NCBI GenBank assembly: GCA_963691655.1
Contig: OY829326.1
Span: 14,000,878-14,064,877, forward strand
Origin: Toxonevra muliebris
Lineage: Eukaryota > Arthropoda > Insecta > Diptera > Pallopteridae
DNA length: 64,000 nt
Reading direction: 5' to 3'
Shown: positions 22,589-37,500 of the stretch, one piece after another
Layout of the letters: each line of letters opens with the position of its first letter
Position numbering within the stretch: position 1 is the stretch's first letter
Notes under the pieces: generated by a model
Databases searched by the model: none
Told to the model about the DNA's origin: nothing
What the model saw: only the letters and a program-made list of their open reading frames with translations
Made by a program: the position numbers and the translations under genes

Positions 22589-25500
22589 CTTGAAAGAAAA
22601 AGGAAAATAAAATATTTTAATAACTGGTATTTGAAATTATTAAATAATACTTATATTTTTTAATTTAAATTTTTATTGCAATTAACACACAAGAGATACT
22701 CTAATTAACGCACGATCATTGCGTTGATTGGGGAGGGAAGAAAAAGGGAAGGAGAAGCATCTGCAAATGTTTGTTTTGAATTTGGAAAGGTCACAACTAT
22801 CAGGAAACATATTTCCAGGGAACTTATTCCATAAACGGTATGACAGAGAAATAAAATATTTCTATAATGCGTAGTTAATTGGAATAAAGCACACAAGTGA
22901 AAAATAAGAGCTTGAAGTGAACACAAACTGGCGTATCGGATCGCGCATTTCCGTTGAATTTCTACCATGAAAATAACAATAGATTAATTTCACGCAAGCC
23001 AATTTTCGACGATGTATTCAAGTCTTAATGGAGCTGGAAATATTACTGCCCTCTATCCGATATTGTATACAAAATCTTCAATTAAGTTCATGGAGCTCCT
23101 AACCATAAATGAGAATTAAATTCCATTTTGGATCGGATATAAGTGGTGCAGATCATACGAAGATCAGTCGGAATGAATAGAAAACCGAGGCACTCGGCAA
23201 GTTCCTTCGACACTTAATTTTATGGGAATATGCCTAGATCATTAAGAGCTATTGCTTCCGCAATATCCATCCCATCCTTAAGCAGGGAGTAAATTCAAGG
23301 TTGTGAAATTCGTTTGTGATATTTTTTTTTTTTTTTTTTTAACTCCAAATTTTATTGCGACTGTCTATAGTGACATTTAACACTACTTGTAATATATAAT
23401 AAATTCAAAACAATTTCATATTTAAGAATTATACAAATGAATATACAAGCATGCACGGAAAACACCTATTGGTGAAACCGTTTAATTAAAGTTCCATGAT
23501 GAAGATAGGTCCAGTTGCGTTCTTCGTTTAGATGAGTAAGTGATTCTTACATAAGATCACGATAGTAAGTCCATTGGGGTTCTTCTCTCGAGCCTGGTTA
23601 AACCTCTTCGTTCATATTTCTTTATTTGAATTTACAGCCGTTCCCCAGACCTGAATGCCATAAGACCATACAGGCTTAAGTATAGTATTATACAAAAGCA
23701 TTTTGTTGTTAAGGGGGGAAATAGGGTTAGGACAGCATTTTCTCAATGTTTTTCATGAATTTTTTTATAGTATAAAAAATTGATATAATTCATTGAAAAT
23801 TTTAGATTATTTTTTACATATATTTAAGTATGTAAATTATATAATTTTTGAAGAATTTCCTTGAAAAACACCGAAGATATTAGCGATCCCATATTGCACA
23901 TCACAATCAGACTCATCATTTTGCGTACATTCTGGAAGCCGCAATTTTCATTTGAATTGGAGGTTGGAATTTACTTTTATTATATTTTCACAACTAGAGG
24001 TTGTTCACAAGGCAGAGTTTTATCACCGCTGATGTAAAGTATTATAGTAGATGAACTACTTGAAGAATTAGCTAAAACTGGATTAACAATTCAGGGCTAC
24101 GTTGATGACATAGTAATAATCTTTAGGCGAAAATTCGAGAATGCCCTATGTGACTTAATACAAATGGGTTTAAAAATGACCAGAAGATGGTGCGATAAAG
24201 TGGGACTGAATGTCAATCCAGCGAAGACAACTATTGTACCAATTACAAGGAAGTATAAACTTAAGAATCTCAAGACCATTAGCTTAAATGGGAAAGAAAT
24301 ATAATTTCAGAGAGAAGTAAAATTTTTGGGGATAACCCTAGACCAAAAACTACTCTGGAAAACACATGTTAGTGAAATATCAAAGAAGGCTACTAGATCA
24401 TTTATGACCAGTAGATCGATCGCAGGAAGAAGTTGGGGTTTTAATCCTAAAATACTGCAATGGATGCATACAAAGGTTTTACGCCCTATGATAACTTATG
24501 GATGGGCGGAAATAACAAGGCAGCAGACAGTCATCGACGCGCTTAATAAGCTGCATCCATGAAGACCCTATTAGAACTCACACCTCTTCATATTCAGGGC
24601 TATCCTAAGGACGTCTGGTGAAGATATCGGAGCATAATAAAATTAATGGGAATCAGTTGACGTACAGAGCTGCCACACAAGCAAAATTAGCAGCACTTAG
24701 GCCCAGCATTGCGTTTTCGCAACGTAAAAGTTTAAATTTATATTTTAAATAAATTGTTGATAAAAATGAATTAAAAAATGAATTTATATCAAATATAGGA
24801 TTGTAAAAAAGCAACACCAAAAGAAATTTGGAATTTAAAGTGTTTTATAATTTTTGCCATAATTTTGAAAATTGGGGGAAAAAATTGGATAACTTTTGAT
24901 CGAAATATGTATAATAAAATAAAAAAATCGAATCAAATCAAACATAGCATAATCTAAAGACATCCAATATGAATAAATATCAACTCCATTAAGTTCAGAT
25001 TTTTAAATTATTTGCTCAGAATACGAAAAATTACCAACGCTGCTTTTTCGCAACGCCCAGGCCTTAATGGATTAAAGAAATATGCACCCGTAGCATAAGA
25101 TGAAATCCTGCATTCATTTAAGCCCAATTTAATTCTTGGTCAATTCCATTTTAAATTAGTACTCCTTGGTGCCGCTTGAGTAGCTATCAGACAGCAATGG
25201 CTTTAAATTCTTACAATATCTAGAACAATGGACCTGAAACTTGTTGAGTTTGGAATGATCAAATTAAACCGCAGTAATGGTGTTATACAAAGTAATATAT
25301 CAGTAAATAAAAATTTAACAAAAGAAAAAAAAAACTGCAGGAAAAAGTTTTTAGAGATGTGGCTACAATAAATCGTTTCACAAATGCACATGAGATATGA
25401 TTTGCCCAGTAATGTGTAAAATAAGAGTATTGAAAATAAAAAATATACCGCAAAGCCAAAATAAAAACATGCGAAATCAACAACATAATAAGAGAAAAAA

Positions 25501-28500
25501 ACAGAAAATTTTCACACTAAGCACAATAATAGAAATGCGCTCAGACAGAGAGAGAGAGAGAGAGAGAAAAAAATAGTACAAGCGAAAAAAAAAACAGAAA
25601 AAATATTGCTATAAAACCAAAACCGGAAACGGAAGTAGCATGTGCGCTCAATGACATCGTACTAATGAAATTCACCAACACATACGGCAGCACACACATA
25701 TGCAGCACAATGCGATGCTCTCTGTAGTTGGATGCAGTGCGGTGAGATGCGATGTGTGCCATTGTGTCTCGTTAACACAACTAGCACCACAGATTTTGTG
25801 AAATGGCGAAAGGATGAGCATGTGAGTTGATGAGTCGTTGGCGTAAGAAGAAGTTGAATAAGGATATTTCACATCCTGCTACAGTTGTTGGTAGTTGATG
25901 ATGATAGCAGCAGTGATGGAAGATGCTATATACGCGTTCCTGAAACTATTTACCGTGGCTAAGTGTGTGTGTGAATACCCGCAAATAAAAATATTTATTC
26001 AATAAAATTATTGTTTTGTGGAAAATGAATATTTTGTATAGCTGGATGCAATCTTTATTCTGGCCTCATCTCTATCTATTCAAAGCCGTATTAAGCCTGG
26101 AGTCTGTATGGAAATTAATGTATGAGGAAGTTATCAATGCCAGCAAACTCAAAAGTGGAGATTTTTTCTTTATTTCTTTTTTAACAAATTTTGCCTGCTT
26201 ATCTAGATAGTAATAAGCAGAGATCGTAACAATAAACACTAACAACTTTTTTATCCGTAGTAAACTTTGATTTTCAAATAAGAAAGAAAACCGTTGCAGT
26301 TAAAATGATTAAAAACTGGTACCTATAAGTAAACGATAATATTAAAATACCTAGTCTGTTAGGCAAGCACTTCCAAATACGTTTAACAAAATCATTAACA
26401 AATCATTAGATTTATTCTTAAAGGTGATGCATAATAAAAAAATAATTGCGCTGAAAATTTTTAAAAAAATCTCCTGTTTCTTAAAAATTTTACACAAAAA
26501 TTTCATCTCTTAGTTACTTATTTCCTCCTTCACTAAATTAATTTTTAATCAAGTAGTAACCAGCATTACTAACATTTCATTTTAGGTATTATATTTCAAC
26601 ATTTCCGTACACACTTGATTGAGTAAAAGCAATAACAATTTTCCGGCAAAATGAACCTCGTTGAAGCACTTGTTGGCAATATGAAACATTAAAACTATTA
26701 TGTATATATATGACGACAATACCAGCAGCAGCAACAGCAGCGGCGGTTGAGATTTCGACCGAGTTATTAATTCAAGGATTTCAACTTCACTGTCAGATTT
26801 GTTATTTTATTCTATGGAACAAAATGCATTCATTCTTCTATTGTATTATGGATTTCGTTTTATTTTTTGTTTGCTCTTGTTTCTTTTGCTTGTCTTCTCA
26901 TTTTTATGCGATTATATCGGCTTTCGAAATCAGTTAGCGTCAAGCTAGTTCAATAAAATACATACATACGTGTGCATGGATGTGTGTATGTAGAAATGAG
27001 CGAATGTGTCTTTGTGTGTATAATTGCTTTGCTGCTTTTAGCTTTCTAATTGAATGTGCCACATATGAAGATTGACTGCGTGTCTGATTTTGACAGCAAA
27101 AATGGTTAAAGAAGTAGAAGAAGTGGTGAGGAAAAAGTAGAAAACGAGTAAAACTGACATTAACTACGAGTACTACGACGAGTAAGTGAAATCCTAAATT
27201 TTTGGCCCGATTTTACAATAGTTTGCAGTTGGCAGTGCTGCCAACATTACCACATCATTAAGAATTTTTATAGTGTGAGTGTGTGTATGTGTTATATGAA
27301 CCACTAGCGGATCCTAGAAGGGGGTCTTAGGTTTAAGTCCCCTTTCTCTCCCTTAACTATTACATATATTTTGATCGTTGGTCAATAACATTGAAAGGAG
27401 GAAACGGTTTAAAACCCCCTTTCGGAAATCTCGGAATCCGCTGGTGTTCACAATCACATATGCATGTATGAATTTGCATATAATTTCACATGAGTATTGA
27501 ATAAGTGAACTTCATGCAGTAATTTATCAGTATATTTCTTTTGTTCCTTTGTGTGTTGATAGCATTAATGTGTGCTAAATGTAGCCTCTAGCATTTTATG
27601 TGTGTATTACAATATTATCCAGACATGTATGGATGCTACATTGTATTTATGTGCATTCGCATACATATTCCTTGTGTGTTTGTATTTCATTTTACAGTTT
27701 GCCTCTAAGGAATTTGTGGATAATAGTGTGTATGTTTGTGTGTGTGAGATTTGTTTTTTGAAATCGATATTTTTCGACATAGTATAGTTTTAATAAATTG
27801 ATGTAATTCTTTTGTAATCCCATCAACACTCAAACTCACCTGTCGCTCAAATCACGTCTTCTTCTTCGATCCTGTGAGAGCGCCTCAACGCATAATATAA
27901 TTAATTTGCTATCGCAAGTTTGACGCTCCTGATCCAGCAGCTTGTTCCCCAGCAAATTGCTGGCATAACCAAATTTATCACGTGCCCCCGAATGCCATGC
28001 ATCACAGTATGTGTCAATTGAACGTTCGCCAGTTGGCAGTGATCCGTGCCAGACATGTTTCTGTGGCCTGGAATTGGGATAAAAGATTCGAACAATTTTA
28101 TTAACACAAATTTTTACTTTGATAACTTTTTAATTATATCATGTGTAATATTAATAATATATCATTACATTTTAAGCATCACTCTGTACAAAAACTGATT
28201 AAGTTTTTGTTATTCGAATTTAAACAAAAAAAAACAATATTATTTACAATTATTGGTCCATTATTCCCCTCAGATATGTTTTGCCAAGTCTTATTGGCTA
28301 CATACTTGGCTAAAACCTCTCAGAATTTTTTTAAATAATTTCGTTTAACACGAGCTGATCTTAACTTGGTCTCAGATTTTGAATGATCGAGCATGATTAT
28401 ATTTTATTGGGTATAAATGGTATTCCATCTACATTATGTCTTTGTCCACCTCAATAAGGTCATGCCATTTATTATAAATAAAATCTCTATTAATATCCTC

Positions 28501-31500
28501 GAACATTCATACTAAAATGCATTGAATATCCTTGAAAATGGCATACCTTTTAGCATATTGCTGATTACACATACAATAGTTCCAGCTTTTTTTAACTTTG
28601 AATTTAAAGTATGGTCTATGAGATAAAGTATGTTTTAACTCGACTATGATTAAATTAAAGTACTAACAGTTCATTTACAAGTATACATTAAATTATTTAA
28701 AGTATAATTAGGTCTCAAATTAAATAAAATTGTAAGTAATTGTAATTTTAGTTACATTTCGAAAGATTACTATTTTACCATTTAAAAATCACAACAAAAA
28801 TACCATCATAATAATTGCTTTCAAAGCCATATCCAATGTCAGTAGCACTAGTATCAGCCAAGTATCTACTCGCAATATATCCGAAATTTCAATTATTTAT
28901 GCGTAATAAATTGCATTAAAACAACAAGTCAAACGTTAGAGCAATTTACATACATATGTATGTATGCATGTATGTAACTTCATTCAGATATTGCCGTTCT
29001 ACTGCAGGTAAAACTAGTAGGAGTATGTAGTGTAGTGCAGTAGTCAGAAATCTTAGATCGCACGGAAAATGTCAAGGGCTCCCATGGGTGAGATTTGAGT
29101 TTAGTAATTTAAGCAGAAATACACTGCACACACACATTCATAAATGTGCATTGTACGTTCATACGGATAATTCTATTCACACATACATACTGCATATGTA
29201 TATGTTGGTGCAGTTATATACAAAACATGAATTTATGCACACTAAACAATCTTACCAGCATTTCTATATAAAAAACAAGAGAATTCGTAATGATAGAATT
29301 AACTTTGGGAGATTTCTTCACTGAATATTTACTTGGAAGATGCTTTCATTGTTATGAATGTTAAGATGAATTATCAAAAAAAAAAAAAAAAAAAACTTAA
29401 AAAAATATTAAAAAACTTTATACACACACTTAACTGTTAAGCCTAATACAAAATACTGCGTTAGAAAAACATATACGTCACAAATTTCAAAAATGTGCTG
29501 TACTAGTGCTCCGGTTTTTATAAAGACATTTATTGAGCAGAAGAATAATATATTTTTAATATGTTTTATATTAATTTAATTTAATTTGTATTAAATTTTT
29601 TTATTTTTTCTGGCAGCATTTCCATTTATGGTTTTACGGTACTTTCAGACACATTCTGGACTATTGCAGGCAACTTATAATTTTGTAATTTTTAGTGCGT
29701 TGTTTTGCCACATCTTTCGTGTCAAGAACTTTTTGTACCTTGAAAATTTTTAAGCCAGCTTCCTTTTGACCCTGAGCTTCTTCTCTGTCTGAACCAGTTT
29801 TCCTTGAATTGGTTTTTTTTCGGGTCAATTTTCAGTTATTGATCAATCTTTTTTATAAGTGTCATTTATTTCGCAGCCAACCATATAATAAGATATGATT
29901 TTTTCAATGATTTTTAAAAAGGTTGAAGGAAAAATGGTAGTTGTACTAGTTAACTACCTCTTTTATACCAGTATTATGGAAATTAAAATGTCTCTGATTA
30001 GACGTTATAGACGCGTATATACCGCGCAGTGCAAGAAAATTGCACGTAACTACAAAACCTTTAGGGGTTTTCATCTTGTTTTTATTGTTCTTTTATTAGC
30101 CAAAGCCTTTCAATAAAAGCATTATGACGAACCTATGAACCAATTACACCATAGCGCTCAAATTTTGATCTCTAACTATTTTTTCTCCTTCTTTTAAATG
30201 AAATCTCTATTAGTATTTTCATTACGTCAATTTCTTTCAGTGTATGCATATGAATGTACAAATTTCGTAGTTTGTACGAAATTAGAACAGAAGTTTGTCT
30301 TGTGGTCGCTTCAATTATTTATGCAAAAGGTTGTGCCCACATGCATTCAAAAGTTCATCCTTCCACTTACATCTTCATGATTTATCTTCTACCCTCATCT
30401 GTCTGTGCGTTCGCAGTTCATTCATTGATTCCCATTCATTCGAATATTAAATTGTGCACAAAGAAACCAAACTTACGTATCAGGTTAGACAAGAATAGTT
30501 GTGGAATGCATGCTGTGCCACTGGCAGATATGTATTCTATATAGTGGTTCACTTGATAGTTGGTTTTGGTTCCTTAGTTCTTTGCATTACTTATTATGAG
30601 TCAACTACAACGTTAATGTTGCGTAAATCTATTAAATACGATGTGAAATTTATATTGCGGTGATGATTTTACATATTTGTAGTCAAAATCGATGACGAAA
30701 TAATGCTTTAACAGACTGCAGACAGGAATAGATTTTACCGAATATGCAACCTACACTAAAACATACAAAGTGGCTGGTAATGGTGGTCGAACTCTTTGAT
30801 TCAGTCAATCAATAATTAAGTTTCTTACTAGTTAAAATTTAAGAAAAATTCTGGTTTTGAAACTTCATATCATTATGAATTTTGTATATTAGTTATATGC
30901 ACACATAAATTTAATGAGAATTACATGGTTAGTTTCTTCATGTTGTTGTTGTTGCATTGTATTGAATTCCTGCAAGTGATAAGACTTAGGGTTTTTATTT
31001 ATTGAAGAATTTTCGATAATGTCATTGAAGAAATTTTTATTGCATCATGGTTCAGTTGCAAAATTCATTTTAAGTTTCGTTTTTAATTGCACTAAAGTTT
31101 TAAGGTAAAGGGTTTTAAAATCAAACGTAAGTTTATTAAATTATTGTAGTTAATTTGTTGTATTTGATAATTATTTAAGTTAAGTGACTTACTGAAGTAT
31201 AAATCTGAACTGAATTGATAATGAAAAATAAAGTTAAAGATATACTGTGGACATTTTGCAGATGTTTATTTTGTTATATAAAATATTTATGCTAGAAAAT
31301 CAAGCAATCATAAATTTTTGATTTTCTATACTTAGAATTTACTTCAGAAATTCCATAATGCCTTTGAATTAATAAACGTTTAGGAATACAAATTTTAAAA
31401 AGTATTTTTTGAGCATTCTCTTATATTCCAAATGTATCAAGCTAAAATCTTAACTACTGCAATTATTAAGGAGAGAAATATTGCTTTAGTAACATAAAAT

Positions 31501-34500
31501 GACAACAAAAAAACAGCAAGGCTACATATAAATTTTTTCATTTATTTGTTTACCATTTTATCATCAACTTGATATAGAGACATTCTTTTTGCCTTCACTC
31601 GCGTTGTGTGTAAACACAGAAGTGGAGAACTTTCTAGGGATTTGTCATTACCCGCATATAATATAATATAATATAAGCAGATTTTATTTTATATTTCCGA
31701 TTTGTGTTTGTCCTGGGAACTGAGGATTGTAATTATTTATTGCATTCATAATTTTTAAAAATTAGTTAAATAGTTATGGCAAAATCTTTTATATACTTTT
31801 ACATATGTACCCAACATGTGAGCGATTGCGTGCAAAAATGGTGTAAGTTAATTTTTTGTATTATTTGGATGAAAAAACATGTCGTCGTTTGGATGAAAAA
31901 ACAAATCTTAAAAATCTACTTTTTGATTGATTATGGTGCATTTGTCCAAACTACATGACCCTGCAAAAATTTTAAACTTCTTCGCCCAAAAATAACGGTT
32001 TTATTAACGAAATCCAAAAGGCCGTAACTACAAGTTCATGAATTTAATAAGCAAATAGACATATTTACACACTTGAATGAAAAAAAAAAAACAAAATATT
32101 TGAATCTTTTTAAGTAACTAAGTGATGTCAACGATTCTAAACCTTCACAATTACATTCTTCTTAAATCTATAATATTTTTCATTTTACAATGTTTTTTCC
32201 TCCTCCTGTAAATTAAGATGACGATATGAGCACATGGGTTTGGATTTGACTTCGGTTTCCGAAAGAGGAATTGAGAAATCTTGTATTCATAGATTTTCTA
32301 AGTTAGTAAATTTAATGATTTTTTAGTAAATTAAATTTAGTAAATTTAATGAATTTTTTGAATTTTTTGAATTTTAACAACTTCAAATTCATAAAAATAG
32401 AAAATCTTATTGCATCTTGGCAAGTTTAAACTTATTTAAAAGGAAACAAAGTGCGATATTTTTAGCAATATTATTTGGACATTTTTGGACAACTGTTGGC
32501 GCGCAAGATTTTCGAAATAGTCAAGAAAGGCGCTGCCAATTGAGGGGGACCAAGAAAAATCCCAATTTGAACCACATCTGTTAATGAAAAACTATGAATA
32601 ATATTGCTAAAAATTTTACACTATATTACTTTTTATATAAATTCAAACTTGCAAATATCGAACGAAAAAAAAACATTAATTTTACTAATCTAGAAAAACT
32701 TTGAATGCTTTATTGATTAATTCCTCTTTTAGAATTCGAAGTCAAATCCAATGCAAAAATTATGTAGCACAGTGTAATAATATGCTCATATATTTTTTCG
32801 TACATATCTGGTACATATGTAAAATTATATGTATATAAATGAGATTTTTACATTTAAGTATACATATCTGTTGAGATTGTTATTTGCTTTGATTATGTGA
32901 ATGGATGTGTGAGGGGCTTGAAAAGTGTCAGACTTAGGTAAATAGTACTACAAAAAACAAAGCAAAATATAATAAGAAATATACGAAAAGACAGCAACAA
33001 CACGAGAGAAGACTTTTGAGATAACAGTTTAGCATATTTTATGGTAATCTGATACAAAAACAAAACAAAAAGACCTTACATAAAAAGGACTCTACATATG
33101 TTCATGTAGATATGGCATGTCAACGGCAGTAAATGCAAGTATACATATATGTATATGTTGCAAACTTGAAGTGTTCATGTGCATCTGCAATACATAAGCA
33201 AAATGGCAAGTGGCTCATTATAGTAAATGCAACTTTGCAGCAAACTTCAAAGATGAAAACGAGAGGTAGCATAAAACTAAAGAACATAAGTTTATGAAGA
33301 AGTATGTATATATGTATGGCGAAGAAAGTTACGTAAATTTTTACAACGTAGACCCAAAGGAATGTCATATACATGTAAATATAAAAAGATATAAACATAC
33401 TTATAGAAATTTTTTTATTAAAATTATGTTTGAATATGTGTTTGTTTGTAAGCGTGTAGTGTTCTCCTCTTAATACATGTGCTACCAGTTTCATATAATA
33501 ACATTCTTCTTTAGTTTTTGTACTTTTATTCTAAAAAGAAAATTTATAACTACAAAACACATAAACACACACTCGTACACACATACAAACATATGCATTT
33601 ATGTGTAGTGCATATATATGTAGATGTGTATGCATATTTGTATATAAACAAAAAGCACGCATGAGAAACCTCAAAAAGTATTTAAGCAATCTGTAAATTT
33701 ATATATTTTTTGTTAAGCTTGTATGTATACAAGAACAGGAGGAGTTTAGAGTTTTTGTTTCTTTTTGTAGTTTCGCATGTGCATCGTTAAGTTGCGGAAA
33801 TACTCGAAAGTACAAGTGTGCATAGATGCATGCAATCCTTGTGATGCGATGCGATGCATACCACCCCTAATATTGTACTATTTTATTTGGTATATGATCT
33901 TATGAATTTATGTTTTAAATAAATATGCATAAAGAAAAAACTTCCTTCCGCAATTCACAAACACTAAAGGAATCTATTTTTTCCCAATGCTGCAAATACG
34001 CTTGTTTAGAACTTGCTTTTAAAACTTAGAATCAATATCATAATAAATTATGCTGTATGCTACATGTTTGGAAAGAAATAATTTGAGATTATTTATAAAC
34101 ATATTTATAATGGATTGGCAGCGAAGCCAAATAATAATGATATTCTCATACTTTTTAGCATAACTGTTGGTGCATGATTTATAAAAAATCGCATGCTCTC
34201 ATAATTATTAACATAAAAATATAAATAGGATAAAATATAAATTATTATTTAAATATCGAATAATGGATATTTCTGTAGTACATATTTATGGGAATAAGCT
34301 TAACATTCTATGAAATTTAATTTTTATAAATTTGTTTTAAGATTTCAATGAAACTGAATTGCCCAATAAAGAGCTTAAAAACTTTACTCTAAAAAAGAAC
34401 TGGAGAAGTGTGCAGAACTTAAAAATTTATTCAATTATGCAAACGAAACAAAATAGAAGCAAAGGAGAGAAGTTTTTTGCCAGTCTTTGAAGCTCTTACT

Positions 34501-37500
34501 TTCTTCTTTGGAAACTTAAGCAGGGACAAAAAGAGAGAACAATTTACAAATGCAAATTCCGAATAAACTTTAACATGCGTAATTTCACAAAACGACTACA
34601 ATTATGCGAGATAGTATAAAATATACATATAAATACACACAGATATTTAAAAACAAAATACACATGCAAAACATAAAAACTCTTACGCACAAACAGCGGC
34701 GGATTCAGAGGGGTCAAGCCCCTTTAAAAATGTTTAAAACGATTCTGTATAAAAACGTGAGTAGTTTTTAAAATAATTGAAATTGTATTCAACTTTTATT
34801 TATTTTCTTATTTTATTCTCAAATTAGGAACTTTTCAGCATAAGTATGTTATCTTAAGAAGTGTCTCTATTATTTTGAATATTTTTCATATATAACACAG
34901 GATAAAAAATTATACGTTTAAAATTTTTGACCATAAGAAAAGCTGATCCGCTCCTAAAAATGGTTCGCCTTTATTATGCATTAACTCCGATTCATATTTT
35001 TTTGCTTGATTTTTTATTGAATCAGTTCATTAGCTTAGCCTCAGCAATAAGAAGTATTTTATATTAAATTTTTTCCCTATCGCAAGCGTCAAAGTGAAAA
35101 TTAGAAGTTCCCTGTATAAATCATATCCACTTTCAAAACGATATAACCGTAAGATAAAATGCTCATACTTTTAGGAAATTAGAGCTTATTGGTAGTCCCA
35201 TAAGGGGGAAAAAAAACATTCAGACTACATTAAATCTGAGATTTTAGGGCCAGAGATGCCTTACTTTTGGAGAGCTTGATAACATTTTTTGGTCTGCTTT
35301 TTTGTTTTATGGTTTAGTTTTTAGATTTATTTTGGATATGGTTTTTGGTCTGAAATATGGTTTGGTTTTGATATAATTTTTGGTCTGCTTTCTATGAGTT
35401 TCGACCTGATTTTCTCTGACATAATTTTTGGTCTAAGTTTTGGCTCAAGTTGGGATTAACTCTTGTTCTGTTTTTTTTTTTTTTTTTATTGGTCACGGGA
35501 TAATCATATTAATGCAAATCATAGTGTTGATTATGAAAGAAAGAAAAAAAGATAGATAAGAAACCACTAGACCACTAGTGGTGGCTACTAGACCACCGTG
35601 GTGGTTTGAATTCAGCCTGAATTTTTGGTCCTAATTCGGTCCAATTATTGGTCTTTTTTTTTTTGACTTGCATTAAGTCAAAAATTAGGTCTGATTTGTG
35701 GTCAAAATTATGGTTTGAATTTTGGTCTGAGTTTATGTTTCATTTTTGGCCCATGTTTTGGTTAGATATTTTGTCTGATTTGGCATGATTTTTTGTGTAC
35801 TATTGATTTCAAATTGGTACTAAATCTCACCAAATTGTTTTGTCATCATTCTGATCTGATTTAAAAACTGATTTTTGGTATAATTTTTTGTCAAGTTTTA
35901 ATTTGTATTTTGGTTTGGGTTTTGATCTGAAATTAGATATTATATTGATGACTGTACAAAGAAAATTTTTAGTTTTAAAACGTTTGAAAACATATTTGAG
36001 ATCCACCATGAAAGAAATAATAAAATAAAAGAAGAACCCAAATGTTAGATCCGTCACTGTTCACATATGCATGTGCGCACGCACATTAAAAGAAAACGAG
36101 CTCAGTAAAAATTTGTGTACGATAATTTAATAACCATAAAGCTGCAAAACAAAAAGTAAATATATATGAAAAGATTAAAAAAAAATTTCTATTTGAAAAA
36201 AGGCTTTAAGATTTTTGTTGCTACTGCTGCTGCTAGCTATCAACAACTACAATTGCATTTAATTACGCAAATACTTCTCTATACTTATGTGAATGAGTGT
36301 TCATAGCCATGTGAGTGTAAGTGTGAGCGTAAATTTATGTAGGCTATTTAAACCTTTCAGTTTAAATGTCACATACTTATACTTGTGTATGCGTATTTGC
36401 GTATCCTTGTTCGTATATGAGTGGCGGTGACATTTTAGGATACAAGGCGTAGAGCAGAGTATGGAACGCACGTTTCTGTCAGTTCGGTTCAGTTCTATTA
36501 AAGTATGGGGGCTTTTAAATATTTACACTTTTGCAATTTATCTCTAAATGCGCACAGCCTTTTTTATGTCAACTTTCAAATGTCAAAGACAAATTTCTTG
36601 AAAATAGTTTTTCAGAAATGTAAATACGAATGAATGTGAATAAATGGGCAAACGTATATTCATACATACATAAACATACGTACAAATGAATGAATGCAGA
36701 GACAGATGAACAAGGGAAAAGACAGACAGTCAGACAGACCGGTGAACGGTATGAACGGTTGGTTGAATAAGTGAATGGCATTATGAATGTTTCTGGATAA
36801 CATAGAGTACGATAGGTACGATGAAATGTTTTTGTAACTATTCCTATAGTAGTTGCTACTACTTTCAGAGAACATTCATTTGGCAAGCAACTATTTCATT
36901 CATTTGTGCGTATATCTGCCTGCAATCGGCTAACTCTGCCTGTCCGTCCATCTTCATTTGTCACACTACTGTAAAAAGATAAAAGTCAAATTTTTGAAAG
37001 CAGACAAACGAAAGTTTTGCATTTATTTAAATTTTAATTTATAATATGCTTAAGGATGTGATTCAAGTGTCGATTTAATACAAAACATGAACAGGGTGAT
37101 GTATTGGTGTAGGGAGGGGTAAATTGACGTTCTATAGGGTGGTTAGGTTTGCTTTACATAGGAAAGTAAATACCATTCGACTTATTCAACTTACTAGCAG
37201 TAAATTTGTAATTTATTTTATGTTGTAGCAGCAAACAAAAAATTTTGAGTACAATTGTAATCTGATGGTTTCTTCGTTTTTATTAATTTTAAAATCTTTT
37301 CAATAAATATGAATGGTTTGCAAAAATAAAGCTTTGTCTCAAACAGGTAGCTGTATTTTCATCAGCTTAAGTATAAAATTGTGCTCTAATTACACTGTGC
37401 AGAACATTTTTTTTACATGAGGTTTGACTTCGGATTCTGAAAGATAAAGTGCTACTGAGTTTTCAGTTATATTTTTTCTATGTAAGTAAAGCTAAGAATT

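Noticed and set aside
22389..22610. 73-codon Asp/Val-rich plus ORF
   Set aside because: It is the complement of the Mp terminal exon and its His/Gln-rich downstream frame; the minus strand has the splice acceptor and phase fit.
23709..23745. A second TTAAGGGGGG terminus resembling the 8783 element
   Set aside because: No matching inverted end with TTAA was found downstream.
27901..28107. 68-codon minus ORF
   Set aside because: Shifted-frame shadow of Mp endostatin exon 3.
33120..33494. 124-codon minus ORF, the longest minus frame apart from the one over endostatin exon 2
   Set aside because: Translation of TATGTATATA-type simple sequence with a Tyr/Met/Ile-rich product; no domain or splice context.
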